A stretch of 64,000 bases of DNA from Shewanella putrefaciens (GCF_016406325.1 NZ_CP066370.1:4322331-4386330), one strand, 5' to 3'; positions 31,028-43,886 are shown, counted from the stretch's first letter. The notes: a model not told the origin generated them from the letters alone. Numbers and translations are program-made.

Positions 31028-31046
31028 TTTAATGAGAATTGTTATC
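31028..31046. promoter_or_regulatory. Fur-box-like site before the DUF2061 gene
   Basis: The 19 bases TTTAATGAGAATTGTTATC match the classical Fur consensus at 14 of 19 positions, 42 bases before the start codon. Iron-responsive repression of the small membrane protein is a plausible inference. Confidence 0.55.
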
Positions 31047-31088
31047 ATCTAAATATTCCCGCTGGGAGCCTATTTAGAGGACAAGATC

Positions 31089-31292
31089 ATGACTAAGACA
31101 CTCACGTTTGCCGTACTGCATTTTAGCGTCGCTTTTACCGTAACCTATTTATTAACTGGCAGTGTGCTCGTCGGTGGCGCAGTGGCCTTAGTAGAACCCG
31201 CGGTTAACACTGTTGTATTTTACTTCCATGACAAAGTGTGGAAACGCATTGAGGCAAAAAAGCAGCACGAGCTAGAAACCATTCCAGCATAG
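31089..31292 (+). CDS. DUF2061 small membrane protein
   Basis: The 67-residue protein has two membrane segments (about 7-23 and 26-45) and the family features A-V-A-L-V-E-P-A-V-N-T-V and Y-F-H-D-K-V-W, then a charged tail. DUF2061 proteins have no established function. GAGG lies close before the ATG. It is a single gene behind a Fur-like box and shares a bidirectional terminator with glmS. Confidence 0.8.
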   Translation: MTKTLTFAVLHFSVAFTVTYLLTGSVLVGGAVALVEPAVNTVVFYFHDKVWKRIEAKKQHELETIPA

Positions 31293-31356
31293 CAAGCTAA
31301 GTCACCAGCATTTGCTATTACTGTAAGTTATCGTCATTTTGTCGTGAACTCTATAT

Positions 31357-31386
31357 AAAAAAACCGCCAATAAAGGCGGTTTTCAT
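31357..31386. terminator. bidirectional terminator between DUF2061 gene and glmS
   Basis: AAAACCGCC and GGCGGTTTT form a stem with an AATAAA loop and A/T runs on both sides, serving both convergent genes. Confidence 0.85.
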
Positions 31387-31400
31387 TTAAATATCTCTAT

Positions 31401-33230
31401 TTATTCTACTGTTACAGATTTTGCCAAGTTACGTGGTTGATCCACGTCGGTACCTTTGATTAATGCAACATGGTACGACAATAGCTGTAAAGGAATAGTG
31501 TAGATCAGTGGCGCCATAAAGATGTCACAGTGTGGCACAGGGATCACTTTCATCGTGTCATCCGACTCGAACTCGGCATCTACATCGGCAAACACATACA
31601 TTAAGCCGCCACGGGCACGCACTTCTTCAACATTCGATTTCAGTTTTTCGAGCAATTCATTGTTTGGCGCAACGACAATCACTGGCATATCGGCATCGAT
31701 AAGCGCTAGTGGGCCGTGTTTTAATTCGCCAGAGGCATAAGCTTCAGCATGAATATAAGAAATCTCTTTCAGCTTTAACGCGCCTTCCATCGCAATCGGA
31801 TATTGATCGCCACGGCCAAGGAATAATGCATGGTGTTTATCGGCAAAATCTTCAGCCAGTTCAGCAATCGCAGCATCTAAACCTAAAGCTTGTTCCACTT
31901 TTGCTGGCATAGATTGTAGGCTTTGAGTAATTTGGGCCTGCATTTGATCAGACATGCCATTGTGACGACCGATCACCGCAGTCAACATTAATAAGCCAGC
32001 AAGCTGTACAGTGAAAGCTTTAGTCGATGCCACGCCAATCTCTGCGCCCGCTTTCATCATGTAAGCCATGTCAGATTCGCGAACCAATGATGAACCTGGC
32101 GCATTACAAATCGTCAATGTGGCTTTGTAACCCATTTCTTTCGCTAAGCGCATGGCCGCTAAGGTATCGGCGGTTTCACCCGATTGTGAAATCGTCACCA
32201 ACAGGCTATTTGGGAATAAGTGCGACTTGCGATAACGGAATTCAGAGGCAATTTCGACGTTACAAGACACACCAGCCCAATCTTCTAACCAGTAACGAGC
32301 CGCCATGCCCGCATGGTAACTAGTACCACAGGCGATGATTTGCACATGTTTGATATCTTTTAAAAACTCAGCAGCGTTGTCACCAAAAGCCGTGTCTAGC
32401 ACTTGCTTATTAGCAATACGACCTTCAATTGTGCGCGTCAGTGCCAATGGCTGCTCGTAAATTTCTTTAAGCATATAGTGGCGATATTCGCCTTTGTCAC
32501 CGGCATCGTGGGTAATTTCAGATTCTTTGACTTCACGCTCAACGGCATTACCGTTTAGGTCGAAAATACTCACGCTGCGACGGGTCACTTCGGCCACATC
32601 ACCTTCTTCTAGGAAAGCAAATGAACGAGTGACAGGTAATAAGGCGAGTTGATCTGAGGCGACAAAGTTTTCACCTAGACCAAAACCAATCACCAATGGA
32701 CTACCAGAGCGAGCCACAACCATACGATCACTGTCACGACGATCGATTACCACTGTGCCATAGGCGCCTTCAAGTTGTTTCACTGTGGCTTGTACGGCAC
32801 CAAGCAGAGTACTATGGGTTTTCAGCTCATGGTGCACTAAGTGACAAATCACTTCGGTGTCGGTATCTGAGCTAAAGTTGTAACCTAAACCTTTAAGCAT
32901 TTCGCGCAGTTTATTGTGGTTTTCGATAATACCGTTGTGCACCACGGCAATATCACCTTCCGATAAATGCGGATGAGCATTACGCTCACTCGGCTCACCA
33001 TGGGTCGCCCAGCGAGTGTGCGCAATACCAGTTCCGCCCACTAATGGATCCGTTTCAAGCGCAGCCGACAACTCTTGTACTTTACCCACGCGGCGCGTGC
33101 GACTCAGTTCACCATTGTGAATAACCGCAACACCTGCAGAGTCATATCCACGATATTCTAAACGGCGTAAGCCTTCTACCAGAATTTCAGCCACATCCCT
33201 TTGCGCCACGGCGCCTACGATTCCACACAT
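31401..33230 (-). CDS. glmS: glutamine-fructose-6-phosphate aminotransferase (isomerizing)
   Basis: GlmS makes glucosamine-6-phosphate, the first committed step toward UDP-GlcNAc. The 609-residue product has the N-terminal nucleophile Cys2 (M-C-G-I-V-G), a class II glutaminase domain ([11 protein letters not shown] and H-T-R-W-A-T-H-G), two SIS domains ([17 protein letters not shown]) and the C-terminal [10 protein letters not shown]. It follows a DeoR-type regulator by 44 bases, likely as one transcript. The next enzyme, glmU, lies a few genes away. Confidence 0.97.
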   Translation of the reverse strand: MCGIVGAVAQRDVAEILVEGLRRLEYRGYDSAGVAVIHNGELSRTRRVGKVQELSAALETDPLVGGTGIAHTRWATHGEPSERNAHPHLSEGDIAVVHNGIIENHNKLREMLKGLGYNFSSDTDTEVICHLVHHELKTHSTLLGAVQATVKQLEGAYGTVVIDRRDSDRMVVARSGSPLVIGFGLGENFVASDQLALLPVTRSFAFLEEGDVAEVTRRSVSIFDLNGNAVEREVKESEITHDAGDKGEYRHYMLKEIYEQPLALTRTIEGRIANKQVLDTAFGDNAAEFLKDIKHVQIIACGTSYHAGMAARYWLEDWAGVSCNVEIASEFRYRKSHLFPNSLLVTISQSGETADTLAAMRLAKEMGYKATLTICNAPGSSLVRESDMAYMMKAGAEIGVASTKAFTVQLAGLLMLTAVIGRHNGMSDQMQAQITQSLQSMPAKVEQALGLDAAIAELAEDFADKHHALFLGRGDQYPIAMEGALKLKEISYIHAEAYASGELKHGPLALIDADMPVIVVAPNNELLEKLKSNVEEVRARGGLMYVFADVDAEFESDDTMKVIPVPHCDIFMAPLIYTIPLQLLSYHVALIKGTDVDQPRNLAKSVTVE

Positions 33231-33274
33231 AGTCTTTACCTATAAATTAAAATGAAGTTGTTAAGCTATTTTGT

Positions 33275-34045
33275 CTATTGAGCGTAGGGCGCTAGCATGA
33301 CTCGCACGCCCTGATCTGAAATTTGTTTTAACGCACTCTCGTCGATACGTGAGTCGGTGACCAACACACTGACCTTGGCCCACGGTAACTCTAAGTTAGG
33401 GATCCGCTTGCCGATTTTGTCAGAATCGACCATAACGATCACTTCGCGGGAAACTTCGGCCATCACTTTACTTAGGCCTGTTAACTCGTTAAAGGTGGTG
33501 GTCCCGCGTTCAAGATCGATACCATCGGCACCAATAAACAGTTGGTCGAAGTTATAGGAACGCAGCACTTGCTCGGCGACTTGGCCTTGAAAGGATTCAG
33601 AATGCGGGTCCCAAGTCCCACCGGTCATCAATAAAGTTGGCTCGTTTTCGAGTTCATGGATGGCATTGGCAAGGTGCAGCGCATTCGTCATGACCACCAG
33701 CCCACGCTTATCGTTCAACTGTTCAATCAAACCTGACGTCGTAGTGCCACTATCTATAATGATGCGATTGTGATCTTTAATCAGCTGCGCGGCAGTTTTC
33801 GCAATAGAAAGTTTATTAGGCGCGATCTTGGCAGAGAACTGTTGAGTGACTTCGTCTGGAATCGCCACGGCGCCACCGTAACGGCGCAATAATAAACCCG
33901 TTTTCTCAAGCGCGGCGAGATCCTTACGAATCGTCACTTCTGAGGTTTCAAAACGTAACGACAGTTCATCAACGCTCACTTCACCCTGTTCGTTCAATAT
34001 GGTGATTATGCTGTGGCGACGCTGCTGTGTGTTTCGTTTATTCAT
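33275..34045 (-). CDS. DeoR/GlpR family transcriptional regulator
   Basis: The 256-residue protein has an N-terminal DeoR winged helix (E-V-S-V-D-E-L-S-x-R-F, then V-T-I-R-K-D-L-A-A-L-E) and a C-terminal sugar-phosphate sensor domain with D-S-G-T-T-T and I-G-A-D-G-I-D. It is upstream of glmS on the same strand, so control of glmS in response to an amino-sugar phosphate is the natural guess. Palindrome-like TTTCG/CGAAA sites surround its probable -10 element, which suggests autoregulation. Confidence 0.9.
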   Translation of the reverse strand: MNKRNTQQRRHSIITILNEQGEVSVDELSLRFETSEVTIRKDLAALEKTGLLLRRYGGAVAIPDEVTQQFSAKIAPNKLSIAKTAAQLIKDHNRIIIDSGTTTSGLIEQLNDKRGLVVMTNALHLANAIHELENEPTLLMTGGTWDPHSESFQGQVAEQVLRSYNFDQLFIGADGIDLERGTTTFNELTGLSKVMAEVSREVIVMVDSDKIGKRIPNLELPWAKVSVLVTDSRIDESALKQISDQGVRVMLAPYAQ

Positions 34046-34059
34046 AAAACCTTTCAGTT

Positions 34060-34099
34060 AAGTTTCGATTCGAAAGGTGCATTATAGTGAAACGAAACT
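34060..34099 (-). promoter_or_regulatory. promoter and putative operators of the DeoR regulator-glmS unit
   Basis: On the minus strand a TATAAT (34081-34086) lies between AGTTTCGTTTC (34089-34099) and the near palindrome CTTTCGAATCGAAAC (34060-34077 region). TTTCG-rich repeats of this type are common DeoR-family operators, and the placement would block RNA polymerase. Confidence 0.5.
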
Positions 34100-34185
34100 T
34101 TTTTGCTAGTCATACGAAGCACTCTTTCGCATGATCACGAGTCATTTTAATTAATTTAAAATTGTGAACTTAAAAACCAACCAAT

Positions 34186-34224
34186 AAAAAAGCAGTTTAT
34201 CCTTTAGGGATAAACTGCTTTAAA
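34186..34224 (-). terminator. rho-independent terminator after the siderophore receptor
   Basis: On the minus strand AAAGCAGTTTATCC pairs with GGATAAACTGCTTT around a short loop, followed by TTTATT. It is 27 bases beyond the receptor stop. Confidence 0.85.
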
Positions 34225-34247
34225 TAGATTAAAAATCCTAATAAGTA

Positions 34248-36353
34248 TTAGAACTTAGCTTCAACAGCAACACTGAAGTTACGGTCTTGGCCGATAGTGA
34301 CCATTCTATCACTGCCACCGTCTAGGTACTCAGTATCAAAGAGGTTTCTGACGTTGGCGCGAAGGCTCACATCTTTACCCATGATATCCATAGTGTAGGC
34401 CGCACCGATATCAAAACGTACATAGCCATCTTTGGTGATAGTATTTACATCATCAGCAAAACGCTCTCCGACATAGATAGCACCAAAGTTCATCGCAAAG
34501 TTGTCTGTCACTTCATAGCGAGTCCAAATATTGGCTGACCACTCAGGAGCATCAATAGGGGTTTTACCATCTAAGCTCTTGCCACCGATTTTGCCTGCAC
34601 CAGTATTATATTCCGCATCTAAATACATCATAGATGAAGTCACAAACCAGCTATCACCTAACTGACCTTGGGCACCAATTTCAAAGCCACGGTGATGTTG
34701 CTCACCACCTTGGGTTGTCATTGTTTTTTTACTCGGTATAGGGCTGTCAAGTTCAATGACAACGTTTGAAACCGTAATATCAAACACAGCAGCAGTTAAT
34801 AGTAAGCTATCATTAAATAACTCCCACTTAGTCCCTAATTCATATTGAGTTCCATACTCAGGCTTAAGGTTATCGCCTTCATTAACATCTTCAGAACTGG
34901 TGACAGAACCTTTTGGTGCGAAGCTTTTTGAATAGTTAACGTAAATACTACCATTGCTCATTGGTGAGTAGATCACCCCAAACTTAGGCGATACAGCATA
35001 ACTGTTGCCGCCTACACCATCTTTCTTCTGCTCGTCATAACGCACACCAGCAAGCAATTTCCATTGTTCATTTAAGGTCATTAAATCCTGCAGATAGAAA
35101 CCGTAATATTTGTATTCACTTGGAATACTCAAGTTTCCTTGATGGTAATCAAGCTCTGGCTTAATCACCACTTGCCCAGGAATAACGGTTTGTGCTGTAC
35201 CACGCTTAATTTGCTGTTGGTAGAAATAGTCTAAGTAGTTAGCACCAATAAGGAATTGATGCTCCATACCTGCTAAAGAAAACTCACCTGTAAAGTCCAC
35301 AAAAGCCGTTTTATGTTGCCAATCATCGTAACGATCAAATGGGCTGATCCGATAACCATTTGTGAAAGGATCTGCCGTATAAACAGGCGCAGAATCGAAA
35401 CGTTGACGGTCAAATTGTTGATCGTTATAACCTACTTTAACTTTCCAATCGTCAGTCATTTGCCAAGTAATATCGGCACCTAAATTTGAAATCGTATTAT
35501 CAGTAAAGGCCCATGGCGCATCCCAAACGGTTTTACGTCCACCTATCACATTACCTTGAGCATCTAGCCAACCACCAGCATCAATACCCGCTTTATCTTG
35601 GGTATGATCGTATTTAACCGACAGAGTAACATCGTCGCTGACATCAAACTCTAGGTTTAGGTAACCTAACCAACGGTCACGCTCTTGGTTTTCTTCAGTG
35701 GTCGAATACTCACGCCAGTATTTAGTGTCTTGTTTCACTAACACACCACGGTAACGAATACTTTGAGCATCATTTAAGCTGCCACCAGCGTCTAATTGTG
35801 CGCGGGTTGAGCCGTAGCCATCGGTATCAAAACCAAGATCCAACATGGAGTCATAGGTAGGCTTTTTAGTGACCATATTCACTAAACCACCAGGACCAGA
35901 CTGACCATAAAGCATGCTAGAAGGGCCTTTTAACACCTCAACTTGCTGTAGGGTTTCAATAGGTTGTACATAGTGAGACCACTGCTGATGGCCATTGATA
36001 AGATAACCATTACCGGAATCAATCTCGAAACCACGGATACTAAAGACTTGGCGGTTCCAACGCGTTGTACCAGCAGTTACGCTTGAGTCGTTGACTAAGA
36101 CTTCAGCGAGGTTAGTGGCTAACTGTTCATCTGTAACAAAATCGGGGATAACATTAACGGACTGTGGAGTATCCATTAAGTTGATATCACCACGCATAGC
36201 ACCCGATGCAGAACCCACTTTATAGTCGTTAAAAGTACGGCCAGTGACTTTAATACGTTCAATATTGGCATCTGTTGCATCATCAGCTAAAACAGGCATA
36301 GCCATTAATGCTGCGCCAACAGCAAGACCTACGATTGAATATTTAAATACCAT
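34248..36353 (-). CDS. TonB-dependent siderophore receptor
   Basis: The 701-residue outer-membrane protein has a signal peptide ending V-L-A, a TonB-box-like stretch (I-E-R-I-K-V-T-G), a plug domain with D-T-P-Q-S-V-N-V-I-P, V-E-V-L-K-G-P-S-S-M-L-Y-G and G-G-L-V-N-M-V-T-K-K-P, and a barrel ending in F. These are marks of the FhuE/FpvA-type ferric-siderophore class, so hydroxamate iron uptake is likely; the ligand is not determined. The ATG at 36353 is chosen because GAGG lies 8 bases before it; the frame continues three codons upstream to a GTG. Confidence 0.92.
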   Translation of the reverse strand: MVFKYSIVGLAVGAALMAMPVLADDATDANIERIKVTGRTFNDYKVGSASGAMRGDINLMDTPQSVNVIPDFVTDEQLATNLAEVLVNDSSVTAGTTRWNRQVFSIRGFEIDSGNGYLINGHQQWSHYVQPIETLQQVEVLKGPSSMLYGQSGPGGLVNMVTKKPTYDSMLDLGFDTDGYGSTRAQLDAGGSLNDAQSIRYRGVLVKQDTKYWREYSTTEENQERDRWLGYLNLEFDVSDDVTLSVKYDHTQDKAGIDAGGWLDAQGNVIGGRKTVWDAPWAFTDNTISNLGADITWQMTDDWKVKVGYNDQQFDRQRFDSAPVYTADPFTNGYRISPFDRYDDWQHKTAFVDFTGEFSLAGMEHQFLIGANYLDYFYQQQIKRGTAQTVIPGQVVIKPELDYHQGNLSIPSEYKYYGFYLQDLMTLNEQWKLLAGVRYDEQKKDGVGGNSYAVSPKFGVIYSPMSNGSIYVNYSKSFAPKGSVTSSEDVNEGDNLKPEYGTQYELGTKWELFNDSLLLTAAVFDITVSNVVIELDSPIPSKKTMTTQGGEQHHRGFEIGAQGQLGDSWFVTSSMMYLDAEYNTGAGKIGGKSLDGKTPIDAPEWSANIWTRYEVTDNFAMNFGAIYVGERFADDVNTITKDGYVRFDIGAAYTMDIMGKDVSLRANVRNLFDTEYLDGGSDRMVTIGQDRNFSVAVEAKF

Positions 36354-36398
36354 TGCCAACACCTCGAATAAATCTTTAGTCTTAGAATTGCTGGCAAT

Positions 36399-36417
36399 AT
36401 AAATGAGAAGTGTTTTT
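36399..36417. promoter_or_regulatory. weak Fur-box-like site before the siderophore receptor
   Basis: The 19 bases here match the Fur consensus at about 10 positions, with one good half-site (AAATGAGAA). Iron control of such receptors is usual, but this site is weak. Confidence 0.3.
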
Positions 36418-36581
36418 ATTTTATCTTCTTTACATGAATTTACAATTGAGTGTGATACCGATCAAATTAGCTTAAAAACCAACAAGTTGCACATAGCATA
36501 CAAATGTTAATTAAACCTTAATTATTAAGCATTTCTTAATAAAAAGGTTTTTAATGCTTAATCTTGAATATCTGTAAAGAC

Positions 36582-36610
36582 AAAAGCGGCACAGAGCCGC
36601 TTTTAGTTTT
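36582..36610 (-). terminator. terminator after glmU
   Basis: AAAAGCGGC and GCCGCTTTT form a 9-bp stem with a five-base loop, 20 bases past the glmU stop. It may work in both directions. Confidence 0.75.
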
Positions 36611-36629
36611 TAATGTTACGAAGTTAGAT

Positions 36630-37994
36630 TCACTTTTTTATTTTAACGGGGCGCTTCCAATCCAAGAGATGCTTTTGTTTTACACGAGTGATCACTAACT
36701 CATTCTCACCCACATCACGGGTAATCGTTGAACCGGCCCCTAAAGTAGCACCTTTACCGATAGTCACAGGTGCCACCAACTGAGTATCACTGCCGACAAA
36801 GACATTATCTTCAATCACGGTTAAATGCTTATTAGCGCCATCATAGTTACAGGTAATAGTACCAGCGCCAATATTAACGCCATCACCAATAATAGCATCA
36901 CCTAAATAGGCTAAGTGCCCAGCTTTAGAACCTACACCAATAATCGCTTTTTTGACTTCAACAAAGTTGCCGATATGGGCATCTTGCTTAAGTTCTGCTC
37001 CCGGGCGTAAACGGGCAAATGGGCCAGCACTGGCAGCAACACCCAGTTTAGCCCCTTCGATAATAGAGTAAGGCTTAATCTCGGCGCCATCGGCAATCTC
37101 ACAATCAATCAATATTGCACCAGCGCCAATAGTGACGTTACTACCAAGAATAACTTTGCCTTCGAATATCACGTTAATATCGATCATTACATCCATACCG
37201 ACGGTGACTTCACCGCGGATATCAATGCGATGTGGATCGCGAAGGTTCGCCCCCGCCAACATCAGTTTTTCGGCTTCACGAGCTTGGTAAGCACGTTCAA
37301 GTTGCGCTAATTGCACGCGATTATTGGCGCCTTCCACTTCAATGGCCGATTGTGGCTGAGCAGTATCAATAGCAACGCCATCAGCGTGCGCCATAGCAAT
37401 AATATCCGTTAGATAGTATTCGCCTTGAGCATTATTGTTCGATAAACGGCTCAACCAAGTTTTAAGTTGTTTACCTGGAACTGCCATGATGCCAGTATTG
37501 ATTTCGTTGATCAGCAACTGCTCTGGGTTAGCATCTTTTTGCTCAATAATACCTACCACTTTTCCTTGCTCACGAACAATACGACCATAACCTGTTGGAT
37601 TAGCAAGGTTAACTGTCAAAATAGCAACACCATTTTCAGGACGAGCGGCGAGTAATGCTTCAAGAGTCGATGCTTGGATCAACGGCACATCACCGTAAAG
37701 AATCAGTACAGTATCGTTGTCGGCGATATATGGACTAGCCTGTGCAACCGCATGACCTGTACCCAATTGCTCAGCTTGTAATACCCAATTAAGTTGTTGT
37801 TCACCTAAGCTGGCTTGTAGTTTGTCGGCACCGTAGCCGTACACCAATTGAATCGCATCACTGCCAATGCTATGTGCTGTATCAATCACATGCTGTACCA
37901 TGCTTTTATGGGCTATAGGATGTAATACTTTAGGAAGATCTGAGCGCATCCGAGTTCCTTTACCTGCCGCTAAGATCACTACATTTAATGCCAT
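36630..37994 (-). CDS. glmU: bifunctional UDP-N-acetylglucosamine pyrophosphorylase / glucosamine-1-phosphate N-acetyltransferase
   Basis: GlmU makes UDP-GlcNAc for peptidoglycan and LPS. The 454-residue product has the uridylyltransferase motif [11 protein letters not shown] and L-G-T-G-H-A, then a left-handed beta-helix acetyltransferase half with hexapeptide repeats and the motif N-Y-D-G-A-N-K. The start at 37994 has AAGGAT at good spacing; the frame runs six codons further upstream. It sits after the atp operon, as in many gammaproteobacteria, with the atp terminator between. Confidence 0.96.
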   Translation of the reverse strand: MALNVVILAAGKGTRMRSDLPKVLHPIAHKSMVQHVIDTAHSIGSDAIQLVYGYGADKLQASLGEQQLNWVLQAEQLGTGHAVAQASPYIADNDTVLILYGDVPLIQASTLEALLAARPENGVAILTVNLANPTGYGRIVREQGKVVGIIEQKDANPEQLLINEINTGIMAVPGKQLKTWLSRLSNNNAQGEYYLTDIIAMAHADGVAIDTAQPQSAIEVEGANNRVQLAQLERAYQAREAEKLMLAGANLRDPHRIDIRGEVTVGMDVMIDINVIFEGKVILGSNVTIGAGAILIDCEIADGAEIKPYSIIEGAKLGVAASAGPFARLRPGAELKQDAHIGNFVEVKKAIIGVGSKAGHLAYLGDAIIGDGVNIGAGTITCNYDGANKHLTVIEDNVFVGSDTQLVAPVTIGKGATLGAGSTITRDVGENELVITRVKQKHLLDWKRPVKIKK

Positions 37995-38147
37995 TGCCAT
38001 ATCCTTGAACAAATTCCAAGAGGGTGAAAAAATTACCGTCGATTTTGTGGCGCAATTTTAGCGGAAAGCCCATCGAAAAGCGAAGCGGATAGCGATGCTA
38101 ATCAATCAAAGACATACACAAATGCCAATCTATCCCGATTTTAGAAA

Positions 38148-38177
38148 CAAAAAGGCGACCCTATGGTCGCCTTTTTT
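38148..38177 (-). terminator. atp operon terminator
   Basis: AAAGGCGACC and GGTCGCCTTT form a 10-bp stem with a four-base loop, followed on the minus strand by TTGTTT. It lies 15 bases after the atpC stop. Confidence 0.85.
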
Positions 38178-38191
38178 CATAAACAATAACC

Positions 38192-38620
38192 TTATCTGGC
38201 AATGTTTTTCTTGATGGTTTCAACAACACGTAATTGAGCCATTGCTTTCGCTAACTCAACCATAGCTGCACCATAATCAAAATCAGCACCTGCATCGGCC
38301 ATATGGGCTTCTGCACGGCGTTTTGCTTCTAATGCTGCCTGCTCATCAATTTCATCGGCACGCATTACGACATCCGCGAGAACGGCAATAGAATTGGGCT
38401 GCACTTCCAGAAAACCGCCTGAAAGATAAATAACCTCTTCACTGCCATCTTGCTTGATGATGCGCGCCATGCCAGGTTTGATAGTGGTCAGCAGAGGGGC
38501 GTGACCAGGTAAAATACCTAATTCCCCTTCAACACCAGTCACTTGTAGACATGCTACTCGACCTTTAAAAATGCTGTTTTCTGCACTTACAATATCAAGA
38601 TGTACTGTCATGGCTGCCAT
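38192..38620 (-). CDS. atpC: ATP synthase F1 subunit epsilon
   Basis: The 142-residue epsilon subunit links the rotor and can inhibit ATP hydrolysis. The N-terminal beta-sandwich includes [14 protein letters not shown] and the C-terminal part is two helices rich in Ala and Arg. AGGAG lies 7 bases before the ATG. It is the last gene of the operon, 35 bases after atpD. Confidence 0.96.
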   Translation of the reverse strand: MAAMTVHLDIVSAENSIFKGRVACLQVTGVEGELGILPGHAPLLTTIKPGMARIIKQDGSEEVIYLSGGFLEVQPNSIAVLADVVMRADEIDEQAALEAKRRAEAHMADAGADFDYGAAMVELAKAMAQLRVVETIKKNIAR

Positions 38621-38655
38621 CCGGTTCTCCTTAAAAAACTAAGTAAAATACTTAG

Positions 38656-40077
<1,422 letters not shown>

Positions 40078-40082
40078 CTAAC

Positions 40083-40943
40083 CTAAACCGCAGAGGCACC
40101 TGAAACAATTTCCGACAGTTCCTGCGTAATAGCAGCCTGACGAGCCTTGTTATATACCAATTGCAAGTCGTTGATCAGCTCACCAGCGTTGTCCGTTGCC
40201 GCTTTCATCGCCACCATACGGGCAGCTTGTTCAGAGGCAATGTTTTCAACAACACCTTGATATACTTGTGATTCTATATAGCGAACCAACAGCGTATCCA
40301 AAAGTACTTTTGGATCAGGTTCGTAGATGTAATCCCAAGGATGTTTATTAGCCACTTCTTCTGATTTAGGCAAAGGTAGCAGCTGCTCGATCACAGGAGC
40401 CTGAGTCATAGTGTTAACAAATTTATTAAACACAATAAACAGACGATCCAGTTTGCCTTCGTTGTAAGCTTTAAGCATCACACGCACTGTTCCGATCAGA
40501 TCAGCGATGCTAGGAGCATCACCTAAACCTGATGCATGAGCAGGCATAGTGCCACCGAAGCTTTTGAAAAACTGCACACTACGAGCGCCAATTGGGCAAA
40601 ATTCAACTTCTGCACCTTGCTCTTTCCAGTTTTTCAGATCTAAAAGAACCTTTTTAAATAGGTTAACGTTTAGACCACCACAAAGGCCACGGTCGGTTGC
40701 GACAACAATGTAACCAACCCGCTTAGCCTCTCGCACCTCTAAATAGGGGTGTTTGTATTCGAGAGAACCTTGCGCAACGTGACCGATCACCTTACGCATG
40801 CTTTCCGCATATGGACGGCTCGCAGCCATACGTTCCTGCGCTCTGCGCATTTTGCTGGCTGCCACCATTTCCATGGCGGACGTGATCTTTTGAGTGTTTT
40901 TAACACTCGCGATCTTGGTTTTAATCTCTTTAGCGCCGGCCAT
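40083..40943 (-). CDS. atpG: ATP synthase F1 subunit gamma
   Basis: The 286-residue central shaft has the conserved N-terminal helix [22 protein letters not shown], the D-R-G-L-C-G-G-L-N motif and the C-terminal helix ending [17 protein letters not shown]. It follows atpA by 50 bases. Confidence 0.97.
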   Translation of the reverse strand: MAGAKEIKTKIASVKNTQKITSAMEMVAASKMRRAQERMAASRPYAESMRKVIGHVAQGSLEYKHPYLEVREAKRVGYIVVATDRGLCGGLNVNLFKKVLLDLKNWKEQGAEVEFCPIGARSVQFFKSFGGTMPAHASGLGDAPSIADLIGTVRVMLKAYNEGKLDRLFIVFNKFVNTMTQAPVIEQLLPLPKSEEVANKHPWDYIYEPDPKVLLDTLLVRYIESQVYQGVVENIASEQAARMVAMKAATDNAGELINDLQLVYNKARQAAITQELSEIVSGASAV

Positions 40944-40993
40944 CTCTACTCTCCAATCTGGACCTGAGGTGTCTTAAGACACCTCTATCATTG

Positions 40994-42535
40994 TTACCAG
41001 GTTTGGGTTGCTACGAACTTGTCGAGGCCAGCTTTTAATTCAGCTTCGATCTCAGCGTTATAATCGCCAGTTTCGTTAATAAGCTTCATTAAAGCAGCAT
41101 GCTCGCTGTTCATGAACGAGAGCAGAGCGGCTTCGAAATCACCGACCTTCTTCAGCTCAACACTCTTCAGATAACCTTTTTCAGCTGCGAAAATAGACAC
41201 AGACTGAGCGGCTACACTCATCGGAGCATATTGCTTTTGCTTCATCAGTTCGGTAACACGCACACCATGCTCTAGCTGAGCACGAGTTGCATCGTCAAGA
41301 TCAGATGCAAACTGTGAGAACGCAGCAAGTTCACGATACTGTGCTAGTGCGGTACGAATACCACCAGACAGTTTCTTGATGATCTTAGTCTGAGCCGCAC
41401 CACCAACACGAGAAACAGAAATACCTGGGTTAACTGCAGGACGTAGGCCTGAGTTAAACAGATCAGTCTCAAGGAAGATCTGACCGTCTGTAATAGAAAT
41501 TACGTTGGTCGGTACGAATGCAGATACGTCACCCGCTTGAGTTTCAATAATTGGCAACGCGGTTAAAGAACCGGTTTTGCCCGTTACTGCACCTTTAGTG
41601 AACTTTTCTACATAGATTTCGTTTACGCGTGAAGCACGTTCAAGTAAACGAGAGTGTAGATAGAATACGTCACCAGGGTAAGCTTCACGACCAGGTGGGC
41701 GCTTCAGTAGTAACGAGATCTGACGGTAAGCAACAGCTTGCTTAGACAGGTCATCGTATACGATCAAAGCATCTTCACCACGATCACGGAAGTATTCACC
41801 CATAGAACAACCAGAATATGGTGCTAAGAATTGCAGCGCTGCAGCTTCAGAAGCCGTTGCAACCACAACAATAGTATTAGCTAACGCACCATGTTCTTCT
41901 AGCTTGCGCACTACGTTGGCGATAGTAGAGGCTTTTTGGCCAATCGCAACGTACACACACTTAATGCCAGAATCTTTTTGGTTGATAATTGCATCGATCG
42001 CCATCGCTGTTTTACCAGTTTGACGGTCACCGATGATCAATTCACGTTGACCACGACCAATAGGGATCATAGCGTCAACGGCTTTATAACCCGTTTGAAC
42101 AGGTTGTGATACTGATTGGCGCTCAATAACACCAGGTGCAATCACTTCAACAGGAGAGAAACCATCGTTATCGATAGGTCCTTTACCGTCAATTGGCTCA
42201 CCCAGAGTGTTAACGACACGGCCTAGCAAACCACGGCCTACTGGAACTTCCAGAATACGGCCAGTCGTTTTAACTTTTACGCCTTCTGCTAAATCAGCAT
42301 AAGGACCCATTACTACGGCACCGACAGAATCACGTTCAAGGTTCAACGCGATTGCAAAACGGTTACCAGGCAGTTCGATCATTTCACCTTGCATCACATC
42401 GGCTAGGCCGTGGATGCGGATGATGCCGTCACTTACCGCAACGATAGTACCTTCGTTACGAGATTCGCTAACGACTTCGAACTGCTCGATCCGCTGCTTA
42501 ATCAGATCGCTGATTTCAGTGGAATTCAGTTGCAT
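40994..42535 (-). CDS. atpA: ATP synthase F1 subunit alpha
   Basis: The 513-residue non-catalytic nucleotide-binding subunit has a P-loop G-D-R-Q-T-G-K-T-A and the P-A-x-N-x-G-x-S-V-S-R-V-G signature. The ATG at 42535 (GGGAG upstream) gives the same length as E. coli AtpA; the frame itself begins two codons earlier at a TTG. It is 14 bases after atpH. Confidence 0.98.
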   Translation of the reverse strand: MQLNSTEISDLIKQRIEQFEVVSESRNEGTIVAVSDGIIRIHGLADVMQGEMIELPGNRFAIALNLERDSVGAVVMGPYADLAEGVKVKTTGRILEVPVGRGLLGRVVNTLGEPIDGKGPIDNDGFSPVEVIAPGVIERQSVSQPVQTGYKAVDAMIPIGRGQRELIIGDRQTGKTAMAIDAIINQKDSGIKCVYVAIGQKASTIANVVRKLEEHGALANTIVVVATASEAAALQFLAPYSGCSMGEYFRDRGEDALIVYDDLSKQAVAYRQISLLLKRPPGREAYPGDVFYLHSRLLERASRVNEIYVEKFTKGAVTGKTGSLTALPIIETQAGDVSAFVPTNVISITDGQIFLETDLFNSGLRPAVNPGISVSRVGGAAQTKIIKKLSGGIRTALAQYRELAAFSQFASDLDDATRAQLEHGVRVTELMKQKQYAPMSVAAQSVSIFAAEKGYLKSVELKKVGDFEAALLSFMNSEHAALMKLINETGDYNAEIEAELKAGLDKFVATQTW

Positions 42536-42549
42536 GCTCAAACTCCCAA

Positions 42550-43083
42550 TTACGACTGCAGCGTATCAGACAGGCGCGATAATTTACCGCGGACCGAGCC
42601 ATCAATGACCAGATCACCCACCTGAATAATTGCACCGGCGATAAGCGCGGTGTCCGTGCTGCAATTCAGCTTAACTTTGCGTGCGAGACGTTTCTCTAGA
42701 GAAACACTAATATGCTGCTGTTGTTCTAAGCTAAGCTCAGTTGCCGAAACCACATTAGCTTCAACTTCTTTTGCCCACTCATTACGGAAATCTGAAAATA
42801 ATTTCGATACCGTAGGTAGAACACTCAAGCGACCGTTTTCAGCCATTACCTTTATCAAGTTTTGACCTTGCTTATTGATTTGCTCACCACACACATTAAT
42901 AAAAAGTGCAGCAAGTTTTGTATTGGCTAAAGCGCCATTAAGCAGGGGCTGCATGGTTTCGTTTTCACTTACCAGCGCGGCAAACGTGAGCATTTCAGCC
43001 CAGTTATCCACTGCATTGTGTTCAATAGCAAAGTCAAAAGCTGCTTTTGCGTAAGGGCGAGCGATGGTAGTTAATTCAGCCAT
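42550..43083 (-). CDS. atpH: ATP synthase F1 subunit delta
   Basis: The 177-residue delta subunit connects the F1 head to the b-subunit stator. It has the N-terminal [12 protein letters not shown] and the C-terminal [20 protein letters not shown] signature. It lies between atpF and atpA in the usual order. Confidence 0.96.
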   Translation of the reverse strand: MAELTTIARPYAKAAFDFAIEHNAVDNWAEMLTFAALVSENETMQPLLNGALANTKLAALFINVCGEQINKQGQNLIKVMAENGRLSVLPTVSKLFSDFRNEWAKEVEANVVSATELSLEQQQHISVSLEKRLARKVKLNCSTDTALIAGAIIQVGDLVIDGSVRGKLSRLSDTLQS

Positions 43084-43098
43084 GACTCTACTCCCTTA

Positions 43099-43569
43099 TC
43101 AAATTTCAGCGACTAGTTTATCAACTATGTCACTGTGGGCGGCTTGATCAATCGAACGCTCAAGAATTCTTTCTGCACCTAAAACAGCCAGAGCAGCTAC
43201 TTGCTTACGCAAGTCATCTTTTACGCGACTACGTTCATTCTCAATTTCAGCTTTACCCTGAGCGATAATTTTTGCACGCTCAGCATCGGCTTCAGCTTTT
43301 GCTTCTTCGACTATTTGAGCTTTGCGTTTATTCGCTTGCTCAATAATTTCGTTAGCAGTTACCTTGGCTTCTTTTAGTTGCTCGGTTGCTTTCGCTTGTG
43401 CCAATTCAAGATCTTTTGCTGCACGACCAGCATCAGCTAGACCATCAGCAATTTTCTTCTGGCGCTCTTCGATTGCATTCATCAACGGTGGCCACACAAA
43501 TTTAATGCAGAACCACACGAACAGCGCAAAAGAAATTGCCTGGCCTAGCAGGGTAGCGTTAATACTCAT
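43099..43569 (-). CDS. atpF: ATP synthase F0 subunit b
   Basis: The 156-residue b subunit has one N-terminal membrane helix ([18 protein letters not shown]) and a long Ala/Lys/Glu-rich helix that forms the peripheral stalk as a dimer. Length equals that of E. coli AtpF. It lies 15 bases before atpH. Confidence 0.96.
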
Positions 43570-43596
43570 AACGACAACTCCTTACAGGGTGCAAAA

Positions 43597-43863
<267 letters not shown>

Positions 43864-43886
43864 TTATATCAAATTTTTTAATAAAA

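Noticed and set aside
31401..34045. glmS ribozyme/riboswitch
   Set aside because: The 44-base gap before glmS is too short for the ribozyme, which is a feature of Firmicutes.
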